Translations under genes and position numbers: made by a program
Part shown: positions 36,101 through 48,859 of the stretch, in pieces
Position numbering within the stretch: the stretch's first letter is position 1
How the letters are laid out: every line of letters starts with the position of its first letter
NCBI RefSeq assembly: GCF_963662255.1
Contig: NC_085046.1
Span: forward strand, 140,135,762-140,199,761
Source: Cinclus cinclus
Lineage: Eukaryota > Chordata > Aves > Passeriformes > Cinclidae
Direction of reading: 5' to 3'
Length of the DNA stretch: 64,000 nt
The notes under the pieces: generated by a model
Seen by the model: the letters and a program-made list of their open reading frames with translations, nothing else
Told to the model about the DNA's origin: nothing
Database searches by the model: none

Positions 36101-39100
36101 GTTGTCTGCTTAACTGCAGGCACTCTGAGCTAGAAGCATAGTTATGCTAGGGTCAATACACCTTCTAATTAAAAGGGAGCAAGAGATTCCCTGGGGTAGT
36201 GTTAACACCCCCAATTCCTCTTTGAAGATGCCTACATTTTCCCATGGATATTATAGAAAGGTAAGGCATTTCCATTAGGTCCCTAGATGAAACTAATCTT
36301 GGCCCTCAAGTCTTAAAACAGGACTTAAATTTCCCTGGTAGAGTTATCTTACATAGGCATTAGAGCTGCTTCTGTTTAATAGCTCTGCAGCAGCTGTGAT
36401 CTGACAGCCACAGGGAGAAGGTGCACAAAACTCTTTTGCATGGCCATAGCTTGGTTGCACTGTGTGGTTTCTGATAAAATGTGTTAAAGCTCTTTTAAAG
36501 ATAACACCTCAAATTTAGGTGGCTGCTAGTTTAAACTGCATTCATCTCTGTCAGAGGGAACTGGCTTTAAAAGAACCCCTCTAGGGATTGTTTCAGTTGC
36601 TTGAGATGCTGTAGAACTCCTATGGCATCTCCCTGGGGGATAGGTGATACTGCAGAGGCCACAGACCTGTGGAATGGCAGCTGTGGGCACACAGGAGACT
36701 TGAAGGCATCTTACATGCACCACACACGTGGTTTTCAGCAGCTGAATTCCATCCCAAATATATAAAGAAGCTGAAATTAATAATCCATGTTCATGACTGT
36801 TTGTGTGCCTGTAAACCCTCACTCCTAAGGAGAACAAGCCTGCGCTGTTTATTTTGAGTCTGCTGCTACAGCACATAGGCTTCCACAAGGTGCGAGTCAA
36901 ATCCTTGGTGCCACTCATTTCCTAAGTTCTTGATTCTGCAGTGTGTGTATGGACAGCAGAGTCAGGGCCTGAGAGGCACTTGCTCAGGTACAAGAACAGT
37001 GGAGAGCATCCCACGGGCCAAACTAACCCGCACGCGCCCTCACACGAGTACCTGCATCTGATCCCGAAGAACAGCATTTGTCTGGGCAGCTCCATCTTTG
37101 CAGGCCCAGATGGATTGGAGGAGCAGAGGTTTTGCTCTGCTGTGTCATGGCACAGCCAATGTAAATCGAGGGAGTACAGCTACTGCAGACTGTGCCTGGG
37201 CTGTCAGTGGAAGGCAGTAGCTGCTTCCAGCTACGGACACATCCATGCTCCTTTTGGCTGGGGTAGGGTTAGTTACTGTCACACAGCACATCTCCACCTG
37301 CATGAGTTTCCAGGAAGGTTTATATCCCCAGCGAAACAAGTAACCCCGTGGCAAGTGAAAGACCTTTGATACCAGTTTCACTTGGGGAAGTGAAGGGTGA
37401 GGGTGGGGGGGTTAGGAGTTGGGTGTTCTTCCAGTCCAGGGGTTTTCCAGATGCCTTGAGGTCCCTTCTGGGGTGATGCCTTGAACTGATGCCTGGAAAG
37501 GCTGACCTGAAACAGAGACTAGGCAGAGCAGAAGGCTGCACTCAGATCAAATCCAAGATGGATCCTGGTCACGAAGTCTTTACACTTTTGTAAGTTTTGG
37601 TTCATCTACATATTTGAGGTGAATTATCCAACCACAGCCCCAGGCTGTGAAATATCAGGCCCCTGGCTTGCCCCCTTTCCCTCACTGTTGTTTATACTTT
37701 TTGGGTAACAGGTGTTCTTGGTTCTAACTGCCCCGTGAAGAGAACTTTCTAACACCTAATATGAAGTCTCAGACTTAGACACTAAGCAGCAGAGAATATA
37801 AAAAATACAAAAGCTAAAACCCAAGGCATCACCTTGACTAGGTTTCCTCTGGACACAAACCTTCAACTATCACATCAGAGAGTCCATGAAGAAATTTGAC
37901 TTTGGGGCAGTGAAGAGCTAAAGGCAGTGGGGGCAAAGGGTCCTCCCTGTCTTGATTTTTAATTAAAAAGACATGTAACTCAATTTTATTTTTATTTACA
38001 GAATATTTCAGTCCGCAGTGTTACTGGAGAGGTTTACTGTGCCAAGTCAGGCAGAAAATTTTCAGGACAAATTCAAGAAAAATTTCTTATCTCTGACTGG
38101 AGATACGTGCTCTCTGGATCTTACAGGTGAGATAAGCCATTGCACTTCATTACTAGGTACTCTTATATAATTTTTAATACTTCTTCCCAAAAAAGTGCCA
38201 TAGAAGTTTTTGTAAGGTAAGAAGCTTTTGTTTAATAAAAAACACCTCATGTTTTCACATAATTCAAAAATTTCAATTTCAAAATTTTAATTTAAATGTT
38301 CAGAAACTAATGTAAGCAACTTTGCCAGTGCAGCCCTGGGGCAAAACTAGAAATGTGTACAGCTTAATATTATGCTTTCCTCATTGTTTGGGTTCCCAAG
38401 TGTTGTGATCATGAGACATGATGCATTTCTGTCTCCCTCAGGATCCCTTAACGTAGATCCCTTAATGTAGATCCCTTAATGTCACTCAGGTTATCTGAGG
38501 ATTTGTTCTTCGTATGACAAATTTAGTGGTTAAAGGCAAAACAGAAATACTTAACAGAATTACAGTTTTTCCCTGCATTTCATTAACAGGTAGGCAGTAT
38601 ATATCTAAATAATTGCTTCATGTTTTCCCTTTTTTACAATTTTCTTTCTTTGTTTCTTTGGGGTTTTTTTGTTTTGTTTGTGCTGCTGTAATTATTTCAG
38701 GTAGTGGATATAGCATCTCAACAACTGGATTTTTAAGTAAGATCCTAGATCCTCTGGTCAGGGAATTTCAGGAGACTTCTGAGCTTACAGCAAATAAATG
38801 AAGTTTCTGAGCATCATGGCTACATAGATATGTTTCACAAATGACCAAGTGTATCCTAGAAATTCAGGTAAAAAAAAGTAAAAGAGGTGATTATTTAATT
38901 TAAAGCATGCAATTATTTTTCTTAATCCCAGTTTACAGTTTGGAAGCTTAAATGCCTCTGGTCTGATAAAACTGTGCCACCAGGAAGTTTACAAAACTAT
39001 AGTAACGAAGGAAAAACTGAATTTTTGGGGATGGGCTGCAGGAACTGAGATGTACACTAACACAGGCACCCACTTTTCATTCCATTTCCAAATGAACCAT

Positions 39101-42100
39101 CAGACGAAACTCAAGGTTGAGGTTTTTTATTGACTGGGGTTTTTTTCTTGTTATTTTGGGTGCCTTTTCATCCCTCACCAATGATGTGTTGAAATCCAAC
39201 AGTAGACTTGCATAGAGTAGAAGTGAAGAATGTGGAGAAGAGCAGCACAAGATCTATTTTATTTGATCTTTTGGCTTCTCTTTCAATACCAAAAAAACTA
39301 AAAACACCTGAAGTCCTGTGCAGTCACTTCTGTTTTTCTCTACTGCTATTGAATATCTTCTAATCTCAAGTACCTTGTCAAACTATGTAGTTCCATATCC
39401 AGCACACAAACAGAGAGGGTGGTGAAGAACAAATATATTTAAAACTATGAAAAAAATATTTTACTTCAGCATGTTGAGCACCAATTTGCAATTCACATGG
39501 CTTATAGCTGGCTACCATTATGTGGAACTTCTTGCTAGCTCTCACTTCATTAATCTGAGATATTTTTGTTATGCCTAAATCTTACCCATCAACCTCTTCA
39601 GGTATAAACAAGAATGATGAGTGAAACAGACTCAAACTCATACAACACCAAATTTCACCAAAGTGCTGAGCTCTGCATGATGTAGTAGTGGTGAGGGGAA
39701 CAGGCTGAGGAAATAAAACAGTCTTTCAGGACATACTCTCTATTTTTATTGCCAGCGTCCATGGTGAGGGGTTAGAATGCAGTATTTCTTTTAGAATGCA
39801 GTATTTCTTTTTGCTGTCTCTGTGTCACTCTATCTTATCCTGTGGTAACTGTTATTCTGTTTTTTAAATGAATTTGAAATTAGTGCATAAACTCAGCATT
39901 CCTGAAGAAGGCAAAATGAAAACAGCAGAAAGCACAGACTTTGATCCCCAGGAACAGCTGAGTATTTACCTGGCTGCCACTCTGAAAGCCACTGGCCTCT
40001 TCAGAGTCAGCATCCAACAACTAACATGGACGTGCTTTGCCAGGAGCATCAGTTCAGGTGGAGCAGGTTTCTCCCACCCAGGTTATCCACCAGCAGGCAA
40101 CACTAACATGTAGGGTAACACAAAGCTGAGCCCAGCTGAAAACCCCAGTCCGTCCTTCCTTCCATTTCAGTTCCTCGTGTGTTGTGCTGCACGTTGCTGC
40201 AGCACTGCAAACACAGGGATGAGAACATCCCTACTGAACTGCAGCTCCAGAAATGCAGCGACGACACCCATTCTAATACAAGTCCAAAGCTGAACAGGAA
40301 AGGTGGGATTTGATTGAGACAATCATAAATGAGAGGGTATGTAACAGGACATAGGACAAAGCCCCAGAAAGATGTCTGAGAAGTATCTATTGGTGACTGA
40401 ATTTGTGATACAGTGTTAGTTAGCCTCAAGCCAGGCATCATTTCTTTGTGCTTTCTCTTCTTTTGATGGGCCTCACCCAAAAAAACCTGTGAGAAAAACT
40501 ATCCCTCTGGGCAGGTGGTAACAATAATAGACTTCTCTGAGCCTGTACCAAAGGAACACTCAGAACTGTAAATTAAGGAGCAAAACAAGGCCTAAAACTT
40601 AAACAATGCATTTTCTCTTAGAATTAAGCCTATGAAAACCTGTTAAGTCTTTTATGCCAAGTTCTGTGGTGTTCTCCAGCAAAGTGCACAGACTATAAAT
40701 GCTGGGACTGACTACATGAGTCCACAAGCATTTGTCTAATATCACAAAGGTCTTACTTCGTAATTTTGGGCGGACCCATTTGCCATTAGTTCTTGGAGAA
40801 ACTGTGGGCTATTCATTTGATCTAACTTTCTTTGTTTACAGGGGTTACAGGTAAAATCAGTGATCCACAAACTATGGACCGTATCTGTCTGTCAGGTATT
40901 CCAGGAAGATACACATGGGAGTAAATTATCAGTATTGGGCAGAACAAGTTTTTTCCTCTGATTTTGTTAGGCTTTTAAAGGCCCTTTACAAGTGTAATTG
41001 ATTTTTGTTTCTGTCTAAATTTCCTTTTATAAACTAGGTGCATCTCTAGGGCATAAAGTATGAACAAGATACTTTAGACCTTTCATGAGTTTGTAACCTT
41101 CAATGTAGATATCCTGGAAAAACTGTGTGCGTTTTTGTATTTATTCCTGACCTATTGTCTCTTTAACAGTTAGATGAAGGACATGCAAAGGTTTAGAGAG
41201 CATTGCTTAGTGAATAAAGGATAAATAAAGCAATGTTGAGCTGGTACAGTGGATGTTATGATGAACACACCCAGCAGGGAGTTAGCTTGCTGTGCTCCCA
41301 AGTTTTGCTTTGGTTCTCAAGTTTTTGTCCATATTTAGAATGATTTGAACACAGTGGATGAGAAGTACCTGTATTCTAGTAACTTTGCGTGTGTTTTCAT
41401 GTCCAGTCATAAAATGTACAGTATAAATTGTATGGATGCCCAGTGGCATCGAGCTACTGATTTCTTCACTCCTCCCCTTACTCTTGAAGCAACACTGTAT
41501 ACCTCAAACCCAACCCTCTTTAGGAATGCTCTGGACAAGCAGATGTAAATTGTCTGTCTTACTGCCTCAGTATCAGCTCAGGTTGTCAGTCCCTCTGAGC
41601 TTCACAGGAGTTTTATCAAAACATGAAAAGATTTTAAGCGCGCACACCTACAGCCAAATCTGGCTCTCAGCAGCCTTTGTGCAAATCCAGAGTAGCTAAC
41701 AAAGTCACGCGGGAATAACCATGGCAGAGTTTTGCCAACACGGAATAACCTCAGGGTTAAATCCACCGCTGCTGCGTATCCTCTGCTGCACAGCTCAAGC
41801 CCTGGTCAGTTCAGGGAGTAATTACATTTCATTCACTCAACTATACTCATTTTATTGGTGCTGCTGCAGCTCAGACAGGGCAGCCTGCGCAACACAATCA
41901 AGCTGGCTTCTGGTTTTGTGTTTGCTGAGTGGATTAGGGAAGCACATAAAAGAAAAGTAATGTAAAAGCTGTGGGTTATCCTAAGGTGTGTCTCTAAACT
42001 ACCAGAATTAAAACTATTGTGGTGTTTCTCCCTTACTTTATAGCAAAGTATTACATTTATTTTTGGAAATGCTGTAGGAAATATTTGTAATTTCATTTTC

Positions 42101-43291
42101 TCTGTAGTGAAGAAAACAAGCATTTGTCAAGTCTGGCGGCTTGTTTTGTGGTGTGGGACGTGACAGGAAGAAGGTTGGGGTTTTATGCATTTCTCTTGAC
42201 CAGTGCAGAAAGATTATGGAAAAATTAAAACAAAGGATCAATCTTTTTTCCTAGTCTTTATGTCACTCGGGAGTGGCTGAGAGTTACCAAGTGGCACGGC
42301 ATGCTGCAGGGTACAAGGTACAATTTATGCGTGTGCAGATAAGATGTTGCAAGACCTTAATTTAAGTACTGTGCATGGAAGAGAGGTCCCCCCCAAAAGA
42401 GGGGTCTAAACTCATTTCCATGGAACAGACACCCATACGTACCTTGGGTATTGTATCTGACATTTATCCCTGCAGTGGATCTAGATCACCACTCCCTTGA
42501 GGAGGTTGCATAACTTCACAAGGTTTCTTGAAGGTTTTAGAGGCAGCTGCAATAACAAAGATTGATCCAAGTCAAAGAGCACTGATGTGAACTGACCTGA
42601 AATTCAACTGCGACACCATCTTCATCCTGTGTTTAGACAAGAAGCTTCAGCAGTAAAACACATTTGCCTTTTGCATCACCCCTGCCGGGGATCTGCAGTT
42701 CCTGATGGCATTCACTGTAACCCTTACCTTGTCTCTCGTTCCAGCTTCACGTGGCTGTGTGGCCAGGTTCACCGCAACCTCCTTTCCAAGTTCACGGGCC
42801 AGGTCGTGGAGCTGTTTGACGAGGAGTTCCGGCACCTGTACGCGCAGTCCAAGCCCGTGCGGGGCCCCAAGACCCCGCCACGCAGCCTCCCCTTCCTGTT
42901 CAGCCGGAGCTGGGCCCCCCCGCGCAGCCTCCCCTACAGCGACGAGGGGAGCGCCAACACCCTCTCTGACCCCTTCAGCAGCCTCTCAGCTGGCAGCACG
43001 CACCAGAGCAAGCAGACCCCAAGAACTCTCATATTCAACAGCAACTTCACCCCCCAGTCACCTCTCCACCGAGTCAATTCCTTCCACAGCTATGTCTCAT
43101 TCACTCCCCCGCCTCCACAGAAGGCCATCCAGCCTAACTACTATCAGCCACACTACATGGCTGAAAACTCCACAGTTCCCTACAACAACATGAACATTTA
43201 CAGACCTATAAGGCTCAGGCAAGAGGAACCGAACAGGACAGGGTTAAGCTCATCCTGGAGATGCCTCCACAAAGCTAACCTGTTTGCATAA
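32670..43291 (+). CDS. FAM83A: FAM83A, complete, 4 coding exons
   Basis: FAM83 proteins share an N-terminal DUF1669 with a degenerate phospholipase D fold and bind casein kinase 1; FAM83A has been linked to EGFR/RAF and PI3K signalling (family knowledge). Exons: 32670-33152, 35900-36067, 38002-38126, 42745-43291; phases agree and give 440 residues, against 434 in human. DUF1669 covers about residues 1-295: GKIRKRLEDIKNQ at the start, GEVDFLSSVEAQYI, then VLAIVMDVFTDTEILCDLLE, YCAKSGRKFSGQIQEKF, and FDEEFRHLY, in which F283 and F287 form the F-x-x-x-F pair typical of CK1 binding. The rest is a Ser/Pro-rich tail. I chose ATG 32670 because MNHPRHVGKIRKRLED aligns with the human N-terminus; an in-frame ATG at 32577 would add 31 residues. 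Confidence 0.95.
33153..35899 (+). other. FAM83A: FAM83A intron 1
   Basis: GT-AG intron of 2.75 kb. No other gene, tRNA or clear repeat recognised. Confidence 0.7.
35900..36067 (+). CDS. FAM83A: FAM83A coding exon 2
   Basis: Encodes residues 162-217, from VLAIVMDVFTDTEILCDLLE to PEDLFK, within DUF1669. Acceptor CTGAAG|GTG, donor AAG|GTACTG, 56 whole codons. Confidence 0.93.
36068..38001 (+). other. FAM83A: FAM83A intron 2
   Basis: GT-AG intron of 1.9 kb. A 142-codon frame at 36941-37369 has no recognisable domain and is probably chance. Confidence 0.7.
38002..38126 (+). CDS. FAM83A: FAM83A coding exon 3
   Basis: Encodes residues 218-258 and two bases of codon 259: NISVRSVTGEVYCAKSGRKF and on to VLSGSY. 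Here the PLD-type HxK catalytic motif of active enzymes is absent, as in the family. Acceptor TTTACAG|AAT, donor TACAG|GTGAGA. Confidence 0.93.
38442..38483. repeat. Three tandem copies of a 14-bp unit
   Basis: The unit GATCCCTTAAYGTA is repeated three times with one internal difference and a changed last base. It lies in FAM83A intron 3. Confidence 0.85.
39772..39809. repeat. Two tandem copies of a 19-bp unit
   Basis: TTAGAATGCAGTATTTCTT occurs twice back to back without mismatch, in FAM83A intron 3. A recent local duplication. Confidence 0.9.
42745..43291 (+). CDS. FAM83A: FAM83A coding exon 4 and stop
   Basis: Encodes residues 259-440, from SFTWLCGQVHRNLLSKFTG through FDEEFRHLYAQSKPV to a Ser/Pro-rich tail with PYSDEGSANTLSDPF. 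The stop TAA is at 43289-43291. The GC-rich codon use of the first 250 bases contrasts with the other exons. Confidence 0.93.
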
Positions 43292-43655
43292 TAACCACCT
43301 CGTTTGGAAATGCAAGTAAATGTAGTGAGGACCTGTTTAGCAATCGCTTGTGTACTGATGAATATAGAAATTCTGTATAATACAAATGAGGATGATTTCA
43401 AGCCTCGTGTTTTGTTGCTTATGGATGCTTCATTTCCCTGATTAAAAAGCCAAGGCTGCTAATGTGTGAACCTCAGGTGCATCAGGATCCCAGGAAGAAC
43501 ACATCTGAATAATGCTGCTCAGTGCAACACTGCTGCTGCCTATCACCTGCCCTTGGGAGCGTATTTGTGTACCAGGACAGTAACTGTTTTTCTTATGTCC
43601 AGGCAACTGAAAAGAGGGTAAGGCACAGTTTACTACTATGCATTTTATGCACTTG

Positions 43656-44819
43656 AATAAAGAGACTGAAGGCTCCTATTTCCACAGCAAACAGAGACAA
43701 TGCTGGCAGCAGCAGCCTACCTTTGTGCTCTCATCAAACCTTAATCTTGATTTAGGGGGACTGCCTTCAGGCTGGCAGGGAAGCACAGGTCCTGCCACAG
43801 CAGTGTCTCTGAGCTCTCTCTGCTTACGCTGCACAGCAAGGATGGCTGTTCCCAAGGATTCTTAGGAAGGGGCCTGGCACCCTTCCATCTCATGGAAGAC
43901 ACCTCACATTCACCATACTTCCACTTCCACTGGTCAGCAACACGGGTGTGTCCCAGAACAATCCCTCCAATCCTACCAGCTCAGGGCAACTTTCCTTACG
44001 CAGAGCAGCTGTGAAGGGTCAGACTGAAAAAGGAAGCTGAGTTAAAGAAGTGAAGTCCTTCTCATAACACACCAGGACTGAGTTCCAATTCATTTAATGG
44101 ATCTTTGAAATCCTTTCTGTGGCCTCTAAGTTTTGAAGATAAACTGGATGTTTGTATTGCCCATGGACTAGAGTTACAAAGGGAGTTACAGAGGTTCAGC
44201 AGCTTGAATCAAACCAGAAAAACTTTCTGCAAATAATCCATGAAAACTAAGGAAGCTTACTAAGTAAGCAAAAGTAAGAAAATTCATGAAACAAAGGATT
44301 TCCATCCAAAGATGTCTAACAGCTGTTGATTTTTTTTTCCCCACACCTGCTTTGCATCATCTTTTATCTGCCTCTAACAGAAAACAGAACCCTGAACACT
44401 TGCACCTCTGGCCTGTTTTCCCTGACTTCTCACCTGCTCAAAAAGGAATACAATTTAATTATGTAGACTGTGGATGATGATTATTGTATGCAGGTGAAGA
44501 AGGTTTCTCATCCTTGGAAGAGCAATCATTTTGGAAGCATACCTATAAAGTTTAAAGAACATTGGAGAAGGTACAGGATGGACGCATCCTGCTCTAGCTG
44601 CAGTATGGGTGTTTTAACCGATAATACCAAATTTTGGAGTAAATAATAATAATAATGATAATAATAATGATAATAATCAATTATTACATATAATTGTAAA
44701 TTTTGTACATAGAAACTTTTTTTTGATTCCTCGGGGAGAAAGGAAATTTGATTTTCATTCCTATGATAATTCTACTTCATTATCTGAACATAGCAATCAT
44801 TCAAATAAAAGACCTTTTT
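43656..44819 (+). terminator. FAM83A: FAM83A 3' UTR poly(A) signals
   Basis: AATAAA occurs at 43656-43661 and at 44814-44819. The second is followed by a T-rich stretch (GACCTTTTTTCTTC) and is the more typical signal, giving a 3' UTR of about 1.5 kb; the first would give about 0.4 kb. Both may be used. Confidence 0.6.
44641..44682. repeat. TAA/TGA trinucleotide microsatellite
   Basis: Runs of AAT interrupted by ATG-type units, in the likely 3' UTR of FAM83A. Confidence 0.85.
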
Positions 44820-44832
44820 TCTTCATATTCTC

Positions 44833-45177
44833 TTGCCCTGTACACCTTACTCTATTCTCTTTCAAAAATTGAATGAGTCCCATGCAGTCAAAGCCCAGAT
44901 GAAGAAGAAACATACTTTGTTTCTTCTGAAATCAAAAGGAACAGAATTAAGGTGTCCTAACAGACTAATTAAGGTTTTCCTTCTAAATGTGGTTCATTTC
45001 GCTGATCATGTTGTGGCCCAGCTGGGGTGGTACAGAGGGGAATGTGAGAAGTTTGTAGACCTTGATTTCTTCAGGCCATGTCCTGTGAAGTCCGTGAAGG
45101 AGCTCGTTTCACCTCTGTGGGGCAAGACAGTTCGCCTACAAAAGTTTTGGAGAATACAGGTAATGAAAAATAGATAA
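44833..45177 (+). other. Unrecognised 114-codon open frame
   Basis: Directly after the distal FAM83A poly(A) signal. The protein includes LLNVVHFADHVVAQLGWYRG and ECEKFVDLDFFRP, with no family that I recognise. A CAG|GTAATG donor-like sequence lies near its end. It could be a chance frame or the relic of a repeat or retrocopy. I do not call it a gene. Confidence 0.25.
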
Positions 45178-45499
45178 TGTTCAAACTAGTAATCCAGAAG
45201 AACCACTGTGAGTTAATTTCAGCTGGATCAGGAAAACAGCTTGTGTTGGTTCAGACAACGTCTGAACTTGAACATCAAGTGAATGAAATTTCAGTTTTGA
45301 TGGAAAACAGTCAGTTTACAATTTCAGCAATGAGTTATGCTAAAAATCCTAACAGGCCCTCACAACTTAGTGATAAAGGACAAGGTTTATAGGAAGCTGC
45401 AGAAACTCATGAAGGCCATGGCAGGTGCTGACCTGCCCTGTCCATCTGCAGCAAGGGAAGGGCTGAGATAAGCTCAGCTACCACACCATGCACCCTCCA

Positions 45500-45960
45500 C
45501 AGATCTGAGGGTGACAGCAAGCTGACTGCTGCAGGTGAGTCACTTGAAGGAAGGGATGTTGTCCACAGGGAGCTGGATGGGCTGTAGGCCCACATGAACC
45601 CCATGAAGTTCAACAAGGTCAAGTGCAAGGTCCTGCAGCTGGGCTGGGGCAATCCACAGTACCTGTGCAGAGCAGGGGATGAATGGATTCAGAGCAACCC
45701 AGAGGAGAACACAGGAATACTGGATGGTTTACTGGACATGAGCTATCACTGGGCACATGCAGCCCTGAAGGCCAAACATGCCCTGGGCTGGATCCAAAGC
45801 CCCACGGGCAGCAGGGTAAGGGAGGGGATTCTGCCCCTCTGCTCTGCTCTGTTCTGTTCCAGTGAGACCCCACTGCAGTGCTGCACTCAGCTCTGTGCAC
45901 ACACCCTGCAAAGGCCACTCATTACCCTCCGTAGTGACTCAGGCTCTCATCTGGCCTTTG
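45500..45960 (+). mobile_element. CR1 LINE fragment, late ORF2 part
   Basis: The translation in one frame reads MNPMKFNKVKCKVLQLGWGN and further SRVREGILPLCSAL, matching the CR1 ORF2 segment after the reverse transcriptase core. Truncated at both ends and degenerate. Confidence 0.85.
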
Positions 45961-46769
45961 CTGAGGTTTTGCTGGATTCCCCCTGCTGCCCTCCTATTTT
46001 GTCCTATTTTGAAGGAAGATGATCTAGGTGGGGCTAAAAGCTTGATTAAATGTAACCTATACCAACCTCCAGATTATTTACAGAAGTGAATTTATAATTA
46101 AGTGGTTTTTTTTGGGGATGTTTAGACTTCTTTAGAATGGGAGGACCTGTGGAGGGCAGAAGGGGCCTCCAATGTGTCCCAGCAAAGCCCAGGTAAGGTC
46201 TCAGAGCACTCTGGAGGGCAATTAAGTCCCCATGTGGGCCTCTGCAGAGCCTAAAAGAAGCCCCAGAGCTTTCAGGAGAGCAACTCTACCCTGCCAGAGC
46301 ACCACTGGTGGTGACAGCGATGAGGACACTTCTGTCAGAGCTGGTTCTGTGCATGTCCTCACCACGGGGAGCAGAGAGTAGGCAAATGCCACTGCCCAAG
46401 GCACTGTTACACAGCAGGAAAGGATGTTTTGCAGGGCACCAGGAACCCACAGCTGCCCCTGCGTTCACACCCTGGAACTAAGCTGGATGAATAGGCTGGG
46501 CTTGGCTGGGGTTTTCCAGACTGTCCCTGTGTCCCTTCCCCAACCAGAAACAGCCCTGCAGGTCTTCCAGCTGGTCGTGTGAGCAAGTGCTGCCCATTAA
46601 GGTGGTTTGGAATGTGCATCCTGGTGCCCAGACATACACCTCCCACTGGATCCCACCAGCAATTGCTGCTCACACTGGAGGCACCCAGAGGAGCCTGTGC
46701 TCGAGGACATTCCCTGTATTTGCTGCCTGTGAACCTGGGAGAATTTCACTGATTGTTTATCCCACAGGC

Positions 46770-47130
46770 TGCTTCCAGTCACCTGGGACTTCACCTGACT
46801 TCCATGACTTCAAATACCATGGAGAATGGCTTGGTAACTACACCAGCCAATTCCCTCAGGATTCTTGGATACATCTCACCAGGTCCCAGAGACTTAGGTA
46901 TGTTCAGGTTCCTCAGGTACTCTTGACCCTGATCTTCTCTTACAGTAGGAGGGACTTTGCTTCCCCAGTCCCTGCCTTGAGAGCCATTGGCTCAAGAGGC
47001 GTAAGAGGAGAAGTTGCCAGTGAAACCTGAGGCAGAAAACTCATTGAATACCTCAGCCTTCTCCATGTCCATTGTTACCAGTCTGCCAGTTCTTCCACAG
47101 GCTGCTGGTTTTTTGGGGTTTTTTTGCTTT
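46770..47130 (-). mobile_element. CR1 LINE fragment, reverse-transcriptase part
   Basis: On the minus strand, pieces resembling CR1 ORF2 can be read: VTMDMEKAEVFNEFF, then EYLRNLNIPKSLGPGEMYP, and the region around RELAGVVTKPFSMVFE. Frames are broken. It is antisense to the CR1 pieces on either side, so it is a separate insertion. The flanks to about 46590 and 47480 may belong to it as well. Confidence 0.75.
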
Positions 47131-47929
47131 TCTTTTCTTCATGAGACAGACAGTTCCCTGGATCTTACCCTGTTATTCCTCCTAGAAAACAAAGACCATG
47201 CAGGTGTTACTCCTCCCTCAACCATTGCACACCATACTCCTTCTCCTTTTCCAGGACCCCTACTAGGCCTGCCAACTGCACCTCCATTGCTGGGGAGGTG
47301 ACAGAGCAAAAGATCTTGGAAATTATTTCCAGCTTGTCCTGTGATGGACAAGAAGGGGGAATAGTGAACAGGGATTTGCTGGATGAGGCAATTCTGCCTT
47401 ACAATGTATCACCTATGAGGCAGGAAGGCCAACTGACTCACATCAAAAGAACCTCTACTGGGTGAACTCACCCAGTACTGGCTGTGTCATATACCATCGC
47501 TACCTTCACCAGGTGGGGAGCCCACAGAGTCCCACCACGCTTCCCAGATTGCTATCAAAATGGGTTTAGTTGCATTTTTCGTCTAGCTTGTGTATCTGTA
47601 CCAGAAAGAAGGCAGGAGAAGCTGGCACTACCTAAAACCCCTTTGCTATTGCCAGCAATAAAGCTCTAAGCTGGGAGCACAAGCAGGACTCCATGTTAGA
47701 ACCCTTGATTCCTCACTTTTACAATGACTGCCTGCTGATGAAAATAGAGAATAAATAAATAGTTTTGCTTTGTTTACTTGTGCAGCCTTTGCTTTTTCTC
47801 TATTAAACTGCCTTTTTTGTGAACCACAGGTCTTTTTTCTGTCCATCTTACTTTCTCCTTCCCTGTGGTGCTGGGGGGAGGGAGTGATAAAGTGTCAGGG
47901 TGGGCACCTGGCAGCAGGCCAAGGTCAAC

Positions 47930-48215
47930 TGCCCAGCCAGTGAGAGGATGACAGGTTTTAAATCGAAAGAAGGTAGATTTAGTCTAGACACAAGGAAGAA
48001 GTTTTTTATTGTTAGGGCGGTGAGGCACTGGAACAGGTTACCCAGAGAAGTTACGGACGCCCCATCACTGGCAGTGTTCAAGGTCACGTTGGATGGGGCT
48101 TTGAGCAACCTGGTGGAGTGGAAAGTTCCCTGCCACCCCCCCAGGCAGGAAGGCTGGGACTGGATGACCTTTGAAGTTCCTTTCCAACCCAAATCATTCA
48201 ATGATTCTGTGATGA
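47930..48215 (+). mobile_element. CR1 LINE 3' end
   Basis: Contains the ORF2 C-terminal signature (RFSLDTRKKFF, VRHWNRLPREVTDAPSLAVF) and ends with 'cctttccaacccaaatcatt' and 'caatgattctgtgat', the CR1 3' terminus. 5' truncated. Confidence 0.9.
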
Positions 48216-48859
48216 AAGCTTTGTTAACATTACTAATTACAGCACTAAAAGCACTCCCTCACCTCAAAGCCAGCAGCATTTAAACACTCAATAGCAAGAC
48301 ACACAATGGTGTTTGCAGACAGTGATCATTTCAGGAGCATCAGAACCAGCAGCAGAGGGTCCTTCCCAAAGCACCTGTACCACAAGCAAGTGTTAAAATA
48401 ACAAAATCAAAACTCAGTAACTGTCAATGGATCCTCACTTGCAATTTGCAATACTAAAATTTGCTGTTTAACTCAGAATCGAGTGCTGATGCATATACTA
48501 ATACCAACAATAATATCATAAAAGCCAAATGATGAGGAAATCTATTACAGGCAGATGTAAAATTATGCAGAACATAGAAGCAACAATGAAGCATTCCATG
48601 CAAAATGGAAATGTAAAGCCCCTTCTGAGACATGATCAGAAACAGAAAACTGGAGTTAGAAGAGGCACAGAAAAGGGAGAGGCAGGCCAAAAAAGGAGGA
48701 ACCAAAGTAGCTGAGAGATAGCCAGGCAAAAATGGGACAAAGGAACATTTTGTAGCCCCAGTGCAATAAATGCTGGTTTTTTGGAACAGCAACTACGTGA
48801 CACGTTCAGAACAGCATTCATCTTCTTTTCTTTGCAGTAGTTAAAACCAACACTTTTGG

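Larger units (their letters stand above)
38127..42744 (+). other. FAM83A: FAM83A intron 3
   Basis: GT-AG intron of 4.6 kb, the longest of the gene. It contains two short tandem duplications (38442-38483 and 39772-39809) and nothing else recognised. Confidence 0.7.

Noticed and set aside
36941..37369. 142-codon frame in FAM83A intron 2 as an extra exon
   Set aside because: No similarity to FAM83A or any family that I recognise, and the exon 2 to exon 3 join is already in phase without it.
47900..48283. 127-codon frame with WNRLPREV motif as a gene
   Set aside because: This is the well-known C-terminal piece of CR1 ORF2, a LINE fragment, not a host gene.
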